A DNA stretch of 64,000 nt from an uncultured Clostridia bacterium. GTDB lineage: Bacteria > Bacillota > Clostridia > Christensenellales > DTU072. Made by a program: the position numbers and the translations under genes. Of this stretch, positions 17,653 to 26,110 are shown piece by piece. Positions within the stretch are counted from its first letter, which is position 1. Each line of letters starts with the position of its first letter. The notes beneath the pieces were generated by a model. It had not been told where the DNA came from and did no database searches. It saw only the letters and a list, made by a program, of their open reading frames with translations. The DNA lies in contig CALVUD010000004.1 of NCBI GenBank assembly GCA_944363505.1, forward strand, positions 1 to 64,000, given 5' to 3'.

Positions 17653-18552
17653 TTACTCCTTTTCCGTTTCGGTAGCGGCGTCTGTATCGTTGTTTTCGTT
17701 ATTGTAGCCGCTTTCGACGGGAACTTCGTCCTTTGCCTCTTCCGCTACGGGTTCGGCGTCGGAGCCCTCGCTCTCGAGAAGGGTTTCCTCGTCCGAGGCG
17801 GTTTCTTCCGCTATCGGCTCGGATGCTTCGGGAGCTGTTTCCTCTTCGGCGGCATTGCCGGTTTGTTCAGTTTCTTCGGCAGTCGCTTCTGCCGCTATAT
17901 CTTTATCCGTATCCCCACCCTCGGGGATAATAATGCCGTCTTCGGATTCTATTCGTATTTCGCCCTCGGCTGCGGGGACGTTGGGTATGAGTTCGCCGCG
18001 GAGCTGTTCCATACGCGCCTGAACGTCGGCGTCGGCGGGTTCGTAAGCGTTCTTGGATTTGACAACGCGGAAATCTATAGCGGCAAATTCTATGCCGAAT
18101 ATATTCTTGAAGGTATCGATCAGAATGGCTCTGAGCTTGGTAACGGTATCCATCGTGGCGTCGGTCGCGAGTTTGACGTCGACCTTGAGACGGGCGTTGC
18201 CGTTTTCGTCGGCGAAGATCTGGATCTTGCCGATCTTGGCCTCTTCGATCTTTTTGGTAACGCGTCTGGCGGTCTTTTTGACGACCCCGACGGTGGCTTT
18301 GGTAGCGGATTCCTTATCCTTGAACAAAAGTATCGAGGAAAGTTTTTCGTTGTCCTGGAATGCGACCCATACGTTGAGACCAGTAAGGACGGCGAAAATG
18401 ATGCCGAGAGTTATCAGCAACGCTTTCACGATCTCGTTGTCGAAATCGGCTGTCTCCAGTCCGCCGAAAGCGGTGATCAACATAAGTATGACAAAGAAAA
18501 GACTGATAACGCCCAAAGTGACGGTAATGACTTTGTCGAATATTTTCTTCAT
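17653..18552 (-). CDS. amaP: AmaP-like membrane anchor with Asp23-type domain and acidic tail
   Basis: A 299-residue protein resembling AmaP, the membrane anchor of the alkaline shock protein Asp23. Two hydrophobic helices (~8-30 and ~42-64) are followed by an Asp23-like domain: ESATKATVGVVKKTARRV, then KIGKIQIFADENGNARLKVD and MDTVTKLRAILIDTFKNIFG. Known AmaP is about 180-200 residues. Here a further ~110 residues rich in Glu, Ala and Asp form an acidic low-complexity tail. GCGGAGGC gives a ribosome site, and a promoter lies at 18581-18610. The family is tied to cell-envelope stress; that role is assumed, not shown. Confidence 0.75.
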   Translation of the reverse strand: MKKIFDKVITVTLGVISLFFVILMLITAFGGLETADFDNEIVKALLITLGIIFAVLTGLNVWVAFQDNEKLSSILLFKDKESATKATVGVVKKTARRVTKKIEEAKIGKIQIFADENGNARLKVDVKLATDATMDTVTKLRAILIDTFKNIFGIEFAAIDFRVVKSKNAYEPADADVQARMEQLRGELIPNVPAAEGEIRIESEDGIIIPEGGDTDKDIAAEATAEETEQTGNAAEEETAPEASEPIAEETASDEETLLESEGSDAEPVAEEAKDEVPVESGYNNENNDTDAATETEKE

Positions 18553-18580
18553 TTTTTGCCTCCGCTTCCGTGATGTGGAT

Positions 18581-18610
18581 AGTATATCACCCGCGAGCCC
18601 GCATAATCAA
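18581..18610 (-). promoter_or_regulatory. Promoter of amaP
   Basis: On the minus strand: TTGATT (18605-18610), 18-bp spacer, TATACT (18581-18586). It lies between the ClC stop and the amaP start. Confidence 0.65.
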
Positions 18611-18626
18611 GCGTTTTGAATGAAAT

Positions 18627-19937
18627 TTATTTGAGTCGGTAGGGCATTTCGGACTCTATCATAAACTCGTAAAGAGGGTTCCGTTTCATCAATTCCGCAG
18701 TAACGAACGCCACGAAAACTCCCGCCGCGATATACAGATACGCTTCCGCGTCCGCTCCGGTCAGCTCTATCGCGAGGACGGCCGCGCTCATCGGAGTGCC
18801 GAACGCCGCTCCCAAAAACGCCGCCATGCACACCACGGTGAAAAGAGAGGTGTATTCCGTTCCGACGCCCGCGAACGCGAAAGCCGCTCTGACGGCTTCG
18901 CCGACGAGCGCGCCTATGGCGAGGGATGGGATCAGCAGCCCGCCGGTGGCTTTCGAATAAAAGCCGAGCGCGGTCATCAGGCTTTTTAACGCTATCAACA
19001 GCAGAACGCTTTTCCACGTCGTCGAAAGGGAATTCAGTGCGGTTATGGTCTGAATGCCCGAGCCGAAAGAATCGGCGACGAATACTCCTGTAATCGCCGC
19101 CGCGACGAACGCCGCGACTATTCTGACTACGGCGGGCACGCGTTTAAGGAAAGGGGAGGAATGAATGAGTTCCAATACTTTTATCAACAGCGCCGCAAAC
19201 GCCCCCGCCGCCATTGCGGCGATCAAAAGGCTCCAGGCGAGGTTTACCGGCAGGACGGCAACGTCGGTCGCCAGCAGGAAACGCTTTGCGTCCCAGAGCT
19301 TTCCGAGGAGCGTATAGCTCAGAGTGCCGCCGAGCACCGCCGAAAGCACGGAGGCGGTAAGCGACGAACCGAAGCCTTTTTTCAGTTCTTCCAAAGCGAA
19401 CAGGGCGCCCGCCACGGGGGCGTGAAAAGCCGCCGCGAAACCTGCGCCCGCGGCGCCCGTCGCTACGACCGATGCGGTTTGTCTGTCCATGGACGACCAG
19501 TCCGCCACGGCATACCCGATTGCCGCGCCGATGGCGACGGAAGGACCTTCGGAACCGAGGCTCAGCCCTCCGAAAAACGTTATTAATCCGCCAAGTACCG
19601 TGCCCGCTATCACCCTGAGACGGCGCAAGGGGCGCAGTCCTCTCAGCGCGCTTTCGGCGTTGGGGATGCCGCTGCCGGAAACGTCGGGATTGAGTTTTAA
19701 CAGAAGGAACGCCGCTACGCCCAGCGCCGCCGCCATGGGTATTATCCATAACAGTCTTATAGGATGTTGTGCGGCTCCCGCGTAAATTTCCGCGCCGAAT
19801 CCGGCGACTTTCTGCATCGCGAAATTGAAAGCCGCCACCACGGCTCCCGAGACGACGCCCGCTATAAACGATCTTACGATAAGACCCGGAAAACTTACCG
19901 GTTTTTCGGGTACTGAGGGTTTGAATCTAAGACGCAT
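18627..19937 (-). CDS. ClC-family chloride channel/antiporter
   Basis: A 436-residue integral membrane protein of the ClC family. The anion-selectivity signatures are present in order: GSGIPNAESAL (GSGIP), GSEGPSVAIGAAIG with the gating Glu of GxEGP, and GAAGAGFAAAFHAPVAGALFALEEL, which supplies the Glu used by proton-coupled members. The C-terminal KATGGLLIPSLAIGALVG corresponds to the second anion-site helix. There is no cytoplasmic CBS domain. Both glutamates point to a Cl-/H+ antiporter rather than a channel, though this is inference. It begins one base after the nitroreductase stop, as the last gene of the fumarase operon. Confidence 0.92.
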   Translation of the reverse strand: MRLRFKPSVPEKPVSFPGLIVRSFIAGVVSGAVVAAFNFAMQKVAGFGAEIYAGAAQHPIRLLWIIPMAAALGVAAFLLLKLNPDVSGSGIPNAESALRGLRPLRRLRVIAGTVLGGLITFFGGLSLGSEGPSVAIGAAIGYAVADWSSMDRQTASVVATGAAGAGFAAAFHAPVAGALFALEELKKGFGSSLTASVLSAVLGGTLSYTLLGKLWDAKRFLLATDVAVLPVNLAWSLLIAAMAAGAFAALLIKVLELIHSSPFLKRVPAVVRIVAAFVAAAITGVFVADSFGSGIQTITALNSLSTTWKSVLLLIALKSLMTALGFYSKATGGLLIPSLAIGALVGEAVRAAFAFAGVGTEYTSLFTVVCMAAFLGAAFGTPMSAAVLAIELTGADAEAYLYIAAGVFVAFVTAELMKRNPLYEFMIESEMPYRLK

Positions 19938-19938
19938 G

Positions 19939-20463
19939 TCAGTCCACTTCGTTCAATGAAAGCGTATGACGCGGAGCGTCGGAAAGCTTAAGTTCTTCGT
20001 CGGTATATCCGATCGCCAGAGCGGAAAGGGGAGAATATCCTTCGGGAAGATCCAGCGCGGCGAGCAGTTTTTCGTCGGCGCGGACCGTTTTCAAAAATCC
20101 CCACAGGTATACGGAAGCGACGTTTTTGGCGCGTGCGGCGAGAGCCATAGCGTAAACGATGCACGCCGCGTCCGCGTATTCGATCGCGGGCGCATCGGAA
20201 AGTTTGGAAGAAACCACTATCAGCGTCCGTGCGCCGTAAAACGGAGCTTCCCTGCGTCCTTCGACCTGAGGCGTTTTAGCGGTAACGGCTTTGAAAAACG
20301 CCTCGTTTTTTACGACGGTCAGGTGTTTGTCGGCGTATCGGCACATTCCCACGGGTGCCGCGCCCGCCGCGCGGACTATTTCCGCGACGTCCGCGGAAGA
20401 AACGGGTTTATCGTTGAAATCCCTGGTGGAGACCCTGGAATACAGGCATTGTAAAGCGTCCAT
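19939..20463 (-). CDS. Nitroreductase family FMN protein
   Basis: A 174-residue FMN-dependent oxidoreductase of the nitroreductase family. The N-terminus reads LYSRVSTRDFNDKPVSSADV, the family's FMN-phosphate-binding Arg-containing helix, and YLWGFLKTV plus LPEGYSPLSALAIGY are the usual C-terminal motifs. The start at 20463 is fixed by AAGGAG six bases upstream; an ATG five codons earlier lacks a site. It lies 11 bp after fumarase beta and 1 bp before the ClC gene. The electron acceptor is unknown. Confidence 0.88.
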   Translation of the reverse strand: MDALQCLYSRVSTRDFNDKPVSSADVAEIVRAAGAAPVGMCRYADKHLTVVKNEAFFKAVTAKTPQVEGRREAPFYGARTLIVVSSKLSDAPAIEYADAACIVYAMALAARAKNVASVYLWGFLKTVRADEKLLAALDLPEGYSPLSALAIGYTDEELKLSDAPRHTLSLNEVD

Positions 20464-20474
20464 ATGCTTCTCCT

Positions 20475-21065
20475 TCATTCCGAAAAATATTTGTTCAAAG
20501 CCGCGTCCTTCAACTCGGCAAAACGTTTCTTGTTGCGTTCGAACATATTGTCGCCGTCGGCGTCTATTGTAACTATCAGCGGTCCGAAGTTCCTGACGCG
20601 CATATGCCACATCGCTTCGGGCATCCCGAGATCCGTCCATTCCGCGCCCGAGGTTTCGACGACTTCCGACGCAGCGAGCACCGCGGCGCCGCCGGCGAAC
20701 ATCAGATGTACCGCGCCGTATTTTTTGCATGCCTCGGCCGTGGCGGCTCCCATGCCGCCTTTACCTATAATTATTCTGACGCCCGTAGCGCGGATAAAAT
20801 CCGCCTCGAGTTTTTCCATGCGCATACTGGTAGTGGGACCCACCGCCAGGGTGGTATAGCCCGTTTGTCCGTCGCCGGCTACTATCGGTCCCGCGTGGAA
20901 TATCGCGCCGTCTTTTAAAGAAACGGAGGGGAATGTTTTATCCTTGACGACTCTTTCGTGAACGCGGTCGCGCCCGGTAACGAGATCGCCGTCGAGATAT
21001 ACTTCGTCGCCCGTTTTCAGTTTGCGTACGACGTCTTCGGAGACAGGCAACGTCAGTTTTATCAT
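20475..21065 (-). CDS. fumB: Class I fumarase/tartrate dehydratase beta subunit
   Basis: A 196-residue beta (C-terminal) subunit of a two-subunit iron-sulfur fumarase, which interconverts fumarate and malate; L-tartrate dehydratase is the main alternative. Family features are GDEVYLDGDLVTGRDRVHER, FHAGPIVAG, VGPTTSMRMEKLEADFI and VRIIIGKGGMG, followed by KYGAVHLMFAGGAAVLAA. The start ATG overlaps the alpha-subunit stop in an ATGA arrangement and has GGAGG 9 bases upstream, so the two subunits are translationally coupled. The symbol follows common annotation and does not refer to the single-chain E. coli FumB. Confidence 0.88.
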   Translation of the reverse strand: MIKLTLPVSEDVVRKLKTGDEVYLDGDLVTGRDRVHERVVKDKTFPSVSLKDGAIFHAGPIVAGDGQTGYTTLAVGPTTSMRMEKLEADFIRATGVRIIIGKGGMGAATAEACKKYGAVHLMFAGGAAVLAASEVVETSGAEWTDLGMPEAMWHMRVRNFGPLIVTIDADGDNMFERNKKRFAELKDAALNKYFSE

Positions 21066-21955
21066 ATTCTGAATCCTCCGTGCGACTTTACTTCGGCGTT
21101 AAGATCGCCGTCGAAAATTATCCTGCCGCGGCGGTGCGCCCAGCAGCCGAACTGAACAGCCACGCCCAAAGAAGAGGGGTGATGACAGGCACATTCGATA
21201 TTGACCGCCATCACGGAAGCGGAACCGCCCGCGCCCTGCGGACCGATAGCGGTTTCGTCGAGGATTTTTTTCAATACGCGCTCCTGCTCGGCTATTTCGG
21301 ATCTCGGGTTGGACGAGGGGATCTCCCTTAGCGCCGCGCGTTTGGCAAGCTTTGCCGCGGTAGCCATGCAACCCGCTATCCCGACTCCGACTACGAGGGG
21401 CGGGCATGCGTTGACGCCTTTTTCCACCATGGCGTCCGCAACGAACCGCGCGACGCCTTCGAATCCCGCGCCCGGCGGGAAAACGGCGGCTTTTCCGGGA
21501 AGCGCCGCTCCGCCGCCCGCAAGATACACCGTAACGTCCGCCGAATCGGAATCGGGAACCAATTCGAATTCCGTATAAGGAACTCCGTCGCCGACGTCGG
21601 TAAGGGTGTTTCTTTCCGAGGGGTATTCCACGGCGTTCGGTCTAAGCGGCGCCGATTTGAATGCGCGGTAAACCGCTTCCCTGAAACACTCGTCCAGACA
21701 GTCGATCAAGGGAAAGCGCGTGCCGATTTTTACGAAAAACTGAACCAAACCCGTGTCCTGACATACGGGACGGTCGGTTTCGTCCGCAAGTCGCAGATTT
21801 TCCGACATGCACGAGTACATGACTTTGGCGTGAGGCACGCTTTCGGAATCGCTCATTTCTTTCAGCCTGGCGAGGATGTCGTCGGGAAGATGTTTGGACA
21901 GATAGTCCGTAAACGCGGCCAACGCGCCGATAAATTTTTCTTTCTTTTCGTCCAT
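21062..21955 (-). CDS. fumA: Class I fumarase/tartrate dehydratase alpha subunit
   Basis: A 297-residue alpha subunit that holds the [4Fe-4S] cluster. Likely cluster cysteines are in RPVCQDTGLVQFFV (Cys65), GVGIAGCMATAAKLAKRA and NIECACHHPSSLGVAVQFGCW. The other conserved features are YPSERNTLTDVGDGVPY and GAGGSASVMAVN. The first ATG of conserved sequence is at 21955; 13 more in-frame codons upstream begin at a TTG and would overlap the promoter. There is no ribosome site. A perfect TATAAT lies 6 bp before the ATG, predicting a leaderless mRNA that also covers the beta subunit, nitroreductase and ClC genes. Confidence 0.88.
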   Translation of the reverse strand: MDEKKEKFIGALAAFTDYLSKHLPDDILARLKEMSDSESVPHAKVMYSCMSENLRLADETDRPVCQDTGLVQFFVKIGTRFPLIDCLDECFREAVYRAFKSAPLRPNAVEYPSERNTLTDVGDGVPYTEFELVPDSDSADVTVYLAGGGAALPGKAAVFPPGAGFEGVARFVADAMVEKGVNACPPLVVGVGIAGCMATAAKLAKRAALREIPSSNPRSEIAEQERVLKKILDETAIGPQGAGGSASVMAVNIECACHHPSSLGVAVQFGCWAHRRGRIIFDGDLNAEVKSHGGFRI

Positions 21956-21961
21956 ATCCGA

Positions 21962-21991
21962 ATTATAGCATACGTACGCACGCGTTCTCAA
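21962..21991 (-). promoter_or_regulatory. Leaderless-type promoter of the fumarase operon
   Basis: On the minus strand: TTGAGA (21986-21991), 18-bp spacer, TATAAT (21962-21967), then only 6 bp to the ATG. Initiation about 7 bp past the -10 would start the transcript at the A of the start codon. Confidence 0.7.
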
Positions 21992-22373
21992 CAAATTCTC
22001 ATCATTTTCGGCGCGGCGGATACTTTCCGAAACGGTAAATGCGCTATCCCGTAAGCGGACTGCGCTTCCGCGTTTTTTCGGCAGATGCTTAGGCGGAACT
22101 TCCCGAATCTCGCAAAAAACGACACACCTTGTAAATTTATTGTAAAAAGTCGGATTAAAATAACAAATGTGAGGGAACTATAATTGTAGGAAAGAAAAGT
22201 AAAAGTACAAGACGCATTCACGCGACATGAAGCGAACAGACGACTTAAACGTCAAAAACGGTATCCCTAAACCGACATTATAAAGCGGAGCGAATAGTAA
22301 AGGTTATTTAATATAAATCCGGGGCTATATTTTAAAAGTGTGACACAAACTTGAAACTTTTACTTTTTTTTAC
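21992..22373. other. Intergenic region without a recognised gene
   Basis: About 380 bp between the divergent fumarase and XRE promoters, more AT-rich than its surroundings. A TATAAT occurs at 22179-22184 but without a good -35. I see no open frame with a ribosome site, no tRNA and no known riboswitch shape. A small RNA is possible but unsupported. Confidence 0.4.
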
Positions 22374-22402
22374 TCGACAATCCATATTATATAAGCTACA
22401 AT
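22374..22402 (+). promoter_or_regulatory. Promoter of the small XRE gene
   Basis: TCGACA (22374-22379), 17-bp spacer, TACAAT (22397-22402); one mismatch in each hexamer. It is 68 bp upstream of the start codon. Confidence 0.6.
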
Positions 22403-22470
22403 ATAGCCGTACCGAAGATAGTATAATTCCGTATGGAAGCGATTACGGATTCGCAAAAGGAGGTTTCAAT

Positions 22471-22680
22471 ATGTCGTTGATAAAAGACAGACTGGTGGAA
22501 GAACTGCGTTATTCTCCGTACACCACTGTAGAACTTGCCAAAAAGGTGGGCGTTTCTCCCGAGATGATCACGCAATACCGCACCACGGACAAACTGCCTA
22601 AGCTCGAAACGTTCGCGGCGCTTTGCAAGGCGCTCGACTGTTCCGCCGACTATATTCTGGGCTTGACGGACAGACCGTAA
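22471..22680 (+). CDS. Small XRE-type DNA-binding protein
   Basis: A 69-residue protein that is almost entirely one helix-turn-helix of the XRE/Cro type: TTVELAKKVGVSPEMITQYR forms the helix-turn-helix core and LPKLETFAALCKALDCSADY the following helices, ending LGLTDRP as in many phage-type repressors. The start at 22471 has a strong AAAGGAGG site 6-7 bases upstream; 40 further in-frame codons upstream contain no site. It is followed by its own terminator at 22753. No target is known. A palindrome at its own promoter was not found. Confidence 0.9.
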   Translation: MSLIKDRLVEELRYSPYTTVELAKKVGVSPEMITQYRTTDKLPKLETFAALCKALDCSADYILGLTDRP

Positions 22681-22752
22681 CGGTTCCGTATGCTGCGGCG
22701 GATTTGCCGCGACGACGCCAGAGCGGCACTATTCGGATTTTTACCGATTCCG

Positions 22753-22780
22753 ATGCGACGATTTTTCGTCGCATTTTTTA
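22753..22780 (+). terminator. Terminator of the XRE gene
   Basis: A 9-bp stem, ATGCGACGA (22753-22761) with TCGTCGCAT (22766-22774), 4-T loop, then six T. Strong rho-independent form. Confidence 0.85.
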
Positions 22781-22862
22781 TTGGATCCGACGAAATTCGG
22801 GAAAAATACAAAATCAGTCTTGCGGTTTTTCCGCGCGCCGTCGCGGGACGATTTTTTAACAC

Positions 22863-22891
22863 TTTACAAAACAATCCCGATATATTAAAAT
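22863..22891 (+). promoter_or_regulatory. Promoter of the large Ig-domain lipoprotein
   Basis: TTTACA (22863-22868), 17-bp spacer, TAAAAT (22886-22891), 35 bp before the start codon. Confidence 0.6.
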
Positions 22892-22926
22892 TAAAACAAT
22901 CGTTTAGTTTATGCAGGAGGATTAGT

Positions 22927-25900
22927 ATGCGTAAAAACAAAATAACGGCTGTACTGCTCGTGCTGTTGCTGGTGCTGATCGCCGCGCTGGCAGTCGCTTG
23001 CAACGACGAAAAGGAAGAAAATCCCGAGATTACGCCGATATCGCTGACGCTCGGTGCGGACTGGAAAAACGTTTACGCCGTGGGAGAGGCTTTCGCTCCG
23101 TGTCAAATGACCGTCACTTATTCCGACGGCAGCACTCAGACCGTAGACGTTACCGCGGACATGCTTACGGGTTTCGATACCTCGAGCGCAGGGGCGAAGC
23201 AGATCACCGTAAACTATTCGGGGCTTACCGCTACCGTCGGTATCAGCGTAGTCGCTCCCGTCGCAGCGGAGAAACTTTCGCTGGATTCGTGGAAAGCGCT
23301 TTATTTCGTGGGCGACGAGATAAATCTATCCAACGCGGCGCTTGTGATAGACGGTTCGGACAAAGCCGCCGTTACCGCGGACATGGTATCGGGATTCGAC
23401 ACTTCGAGCGCGGGGCTGAAAACGGTCAGAATCACCTATAACTATTCCTATATCGACGCGGATATAGTAGTGGTCAACAGACCTCAGGGCGTTGCCGCCG
23501 GCGAAAAATCGCAAATCGATTATGACGAGTTCGTTTCCGCTCTCGAAAGGCTGTTGACAGCCATGGGGCTCGAGGATGCAATGGAAAATATTTGCGAAGT
23601 CGGTTTCGACTACGATATTATGTCCTTCTTCGAAGCCGCGGGCATTACCACCGAGGAATTCAAGGGCATGATCGATACCGCCATGTCCAACGACGCCGCA
23701 TTACCCAATGCCGTAAAACAGATAATGAACATATTGTTTGAAGGCGAGTTCGAGAGCATGGGCGGAATGATCAACGCCATAGCGGACGAAGTATTGAAAG
23801 AGGAAGTTTTAGGCGCGCTTGCCGACACGTTCGGATATGCCGAAGGCGTTATTGAACCGGAAGACCTGGTAAACCTCGTTTTACATTTGTTGAAAGGGAT
23901 GATGACGCATGTGTCCTGGCAGGGAACGATAAGGGTCAATTTTAACCCTGTCGGATTCGATTCAACGTATAACGTGACCGATTCCTATGCCGAAATCGAC
24001 GAATCTGCGATAGAGGAAGCGTTCGAGAACGCAGGACTGAAGGATTATTACGACGATTACTATTTCGGTTCCGATTCCGACTACGGCAAATTAGCCGGCA
24101 GACTGACCTCTAACGACGCCAAGGTGGCGGCGGCATCCGTTACCGCGCTGCTCGACACGATCTCGACCTACGGCGTCGGCACTACCGCGGATCTGCTTAA
24201 TTTCGCGGTGGAAGTGATCGTTTCCGTCATGGACGGTATTGAATCGGGGGAAGGAATGGATCTGAACGCTATATTTGCGGGCGAAAAATTCTCTTACAAG
24301 GATATCGTCGGAAGCCTTAATCTTTTGGGCGAAATAGGATCAGAGGTCAACCGTGTGCTTATGAATGATCCCGAATTCGTCGAAAACGCGATAAGTTTGG
24401 CAAGCAATATTATAATGAATGACCTCGATTTCGCCGATTTCGACATAGAAAAAGTTTCGAAAGCCGTTGTGGCTTTGGACAGAATGGTGTTCGAGCTCTT
24501 GCAAAACGTCACTCCCGAACTTATGAGCGAAATATACCTCGACTACGACGACTGGGCAAAGGAAGAGGACGAGGTTTTGTCGAAACAGAAATTCGGTTAT
24601 TTGTGCGTGAAAATAATCAATTTCGTGGCGGAAGAGTATGATCTGCTTTCCGCGGACGAAAAGGACGCAATTTATTATTCGGTCGAAACCGTATTGCCCG
24701 AAACGGAGATCGCCGTGGGGGCGGAAGCGTTCCTCGATATCCTGAACGGCTGGACGATCAAGGACGCCGACGCATATACCGCCGAAGAACTCTCGGCCGT
24801 TGCCGACAGAGTGAATGCGGCCGTGGACGGCACTTCTTTCGGGGAAAACGAGGTCGATTATACTTATGTTGTCAGCGTTATTTTCTTCGACAATCTCGTC
24901 GAGAAAGGCACGCCCGAAGAGGAATTCCCCGTTACCGTATTTATGATGCATATGTACGGTAACGGCGGAAGTTCCGAAGTCGGCTACTCCTTGGCGGAAT
25001 TCGCCGCCGCGGGCGGTGAGTATACGTTGACCGCCGATTTCTCCCAAAAAGGTTTTACGGAAGTAACGCTGACAGTAAAAGATTTCATTTATAACGGCAA
25101 CACTTATCACGGCGCTGCCGAAACAACCACGGTTTACGTTTACGATTCCACTTCGTCAGCCGACTTCAGACAGTACAGCAATTCCTCTAAACTTGTAGGA
25201 GTCGTCATACCCCGAGGCGCCGACGTCACAAGCGGAGTCTTGTTATACCAATTAAAAGATCTGCCCTGGCGTTTTGTGCATATCGATACCGGCATAATAG
25301 TGAATAACATACCGAATCTGTTCGCTGACGGCGCTCTGACGGGAGAATTTGTCGGCGTGGATACCTCCCTGCCCGTAGGCTTGTACGCCGCAAAGTTCAG
25401 ATACGCTCATAATTTATTCGGCGAAGTCGAAATACCGATCGTATATTATATCTGCGATCCTCAAAGCGAATCGCAAACGGTAACCGGCGTAGATACGTAT
25501 TATATAAACGAGGAAGCCGTCTATTCTTACAGTACCATCAAATTACCGAAAGGTTTAGAGTATAACTTTTATGCCGAATTGAATTATTCTTACGTCGTCA
25601 AAAGCGAAAAAACGGAAGTGATCTGCGAAGGATTCGATCCCTCAGCCGAAGGAGTGCAGATCGTTACACTGTATCCCGCGGGCTATCCGGAGTTTGCCGA
25701 AACGTTCAGCATAGAGCTTGTGGAAATCGGATCCGTTTCGAGTGTGAATTGCGTTTTCGAAACCAGCATGGCGCTGCAGGTTCCGGTAAACGGAGGGGCA
25801 GACGACATTTATATGTACGAATTCGACACCGATCCCGATTACGCGCTTAGCAAACCTTTCAGGTCCATGGTCTATTTCCCGGTCGCGGACAGGAACGGAA

Positions 25901-26100
25901 ATGAGTATAACGAAAGCTATACGGTGGCAGCGTCCTCGTTCGGCGAATACGTCGACATAATGGGGTCGCTCGGCATAACGGTCAGCGTATCGGGACTTGA
26001 TTCCTCCGTCGCGGGCACAAACGAAACTTTGACCGTAAAGCATTCTTTTAACGGAACGGAATATGCTTCCTCATATACATATTATGTGACCGGAGCATAG
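22927..26100 (+). CDS. Large surface lipoprotein with two bacterial Ig-like domains
   Basis: A 1057-residue secreted lipoprotein. A 20-residue hydrophobic signal ends in a lipobox with Cys25 (AVAC). Two tandem Ig-like repeats follow at ~37-180; each contains VTADMxxGFDTSSAG, typical of the Bacillota group that carries the ITYxG-type Ig fold. Residues ~190-640 are mostly predicted helical and acidic with no family I recognise. The C-terminal ~400 residues look beta-rich and rich in Tyr, Val and Thr. The start has GCAGGAGG 7 bases upstream. A second gene begins 10 bp after its stop and may encode a partner. A surface or adhesin-like role is plausible; no enzyme motif is visible. Confidence 0.85.
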   Translation: MRKNKITAVLLVLLLVLIAALAVACNDEKEENPEITPISLTLGADWKNVYAVGEAFAPCQMTVTYSDGSTQTVDVTADMLTGFDTSSAGAKQITVNYSGLTATVGISVVAPVAAEKLSLDSWKALYFVGDEINLSNAALVIDGSDKAAVTADMVSGFDTSSAGLKTVRITYNYSYIDADIVVVNRPQGVAAGEKSQIDYDEFVSALERLLTAMGLEDAMENICEVGFDYDIMSFFEAAGITTEEFKGMIDTAMSNDAALPNAVKQIMNILFEGEFESMGGMINAIADEVLKEEVLGALADTFGYAEGVIEPEDLVNLVLHLLKGMMTHVSWQGTIRVNFNPVGFDSTYNVTDSYAEIDESAIEEAFENAGLKDYYDDYYFGSDSDYGKLAGRLTSNDAKVAAASVTALLDTISTYGVGTTADLLNFAVEVIVSVMDGIESGEGMDLNAIFAGEKFSYKDIVGSLNLLGEIGSEVNRVLMNDPEFVENAISLASNIIMNDLDFADFDIEKVSKAVVALDRMVFELLQNVTPELMSEIYLDYDDWAKEEDEVLSKQKFGYLCVKIINFVAEEYDLLSADEKDAIYYSVETVLPETEIAVGAEAFLDILNGWTIKDADAYTAEELSAVADRVNAAVDGTSFGENEVDYTYVVSVIFFDNLVEKGTPEEEFPVTVFMMHMYGNGGSSEVGYSLAEFAAAGGEYTLTADFSQKGFTEVTLTVKDFIYNGNTYHGAAETTTVYVYDSTSSADFRQYSNSSKLVGVVIPRGADVTSGVLLYQLKDLPWRFVHIDTGIIVNNIPNLFADGALTGEFVGVDTSLPVGLYAAKFRYAHNLFGEVEIPIVYYICDPQSESQTVTGVDTYYINEEAVYSYSTIKLPKGLEYNFYAELNYSYVVKSEKTEVICEGFDPSAEGVQIVTLYPAGYPEFAETFSIELVEIGSVSSVNCVFETSMALQVPVNGGADDIYMYEFDTDPDYALSKPFRSMVYFPVADRNGNEYNESYTVAASSFGEYVDIMGSLGITVSVSGLDSSVAGTNETLTVKHSFNGTEYASSYTYYVTGA

Positions 26101-26110
26101 TAAAAGTATA

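Noticed and set aside
22003..22370. Possible riboswitch, T-box or small RNA in the gap before the XRE gene
   Set aside because: There is no conserved T-box or specifier-loop sequence, no terminator at its end, and only an isolated TATAAT without a -35. The region is just AT-rich.
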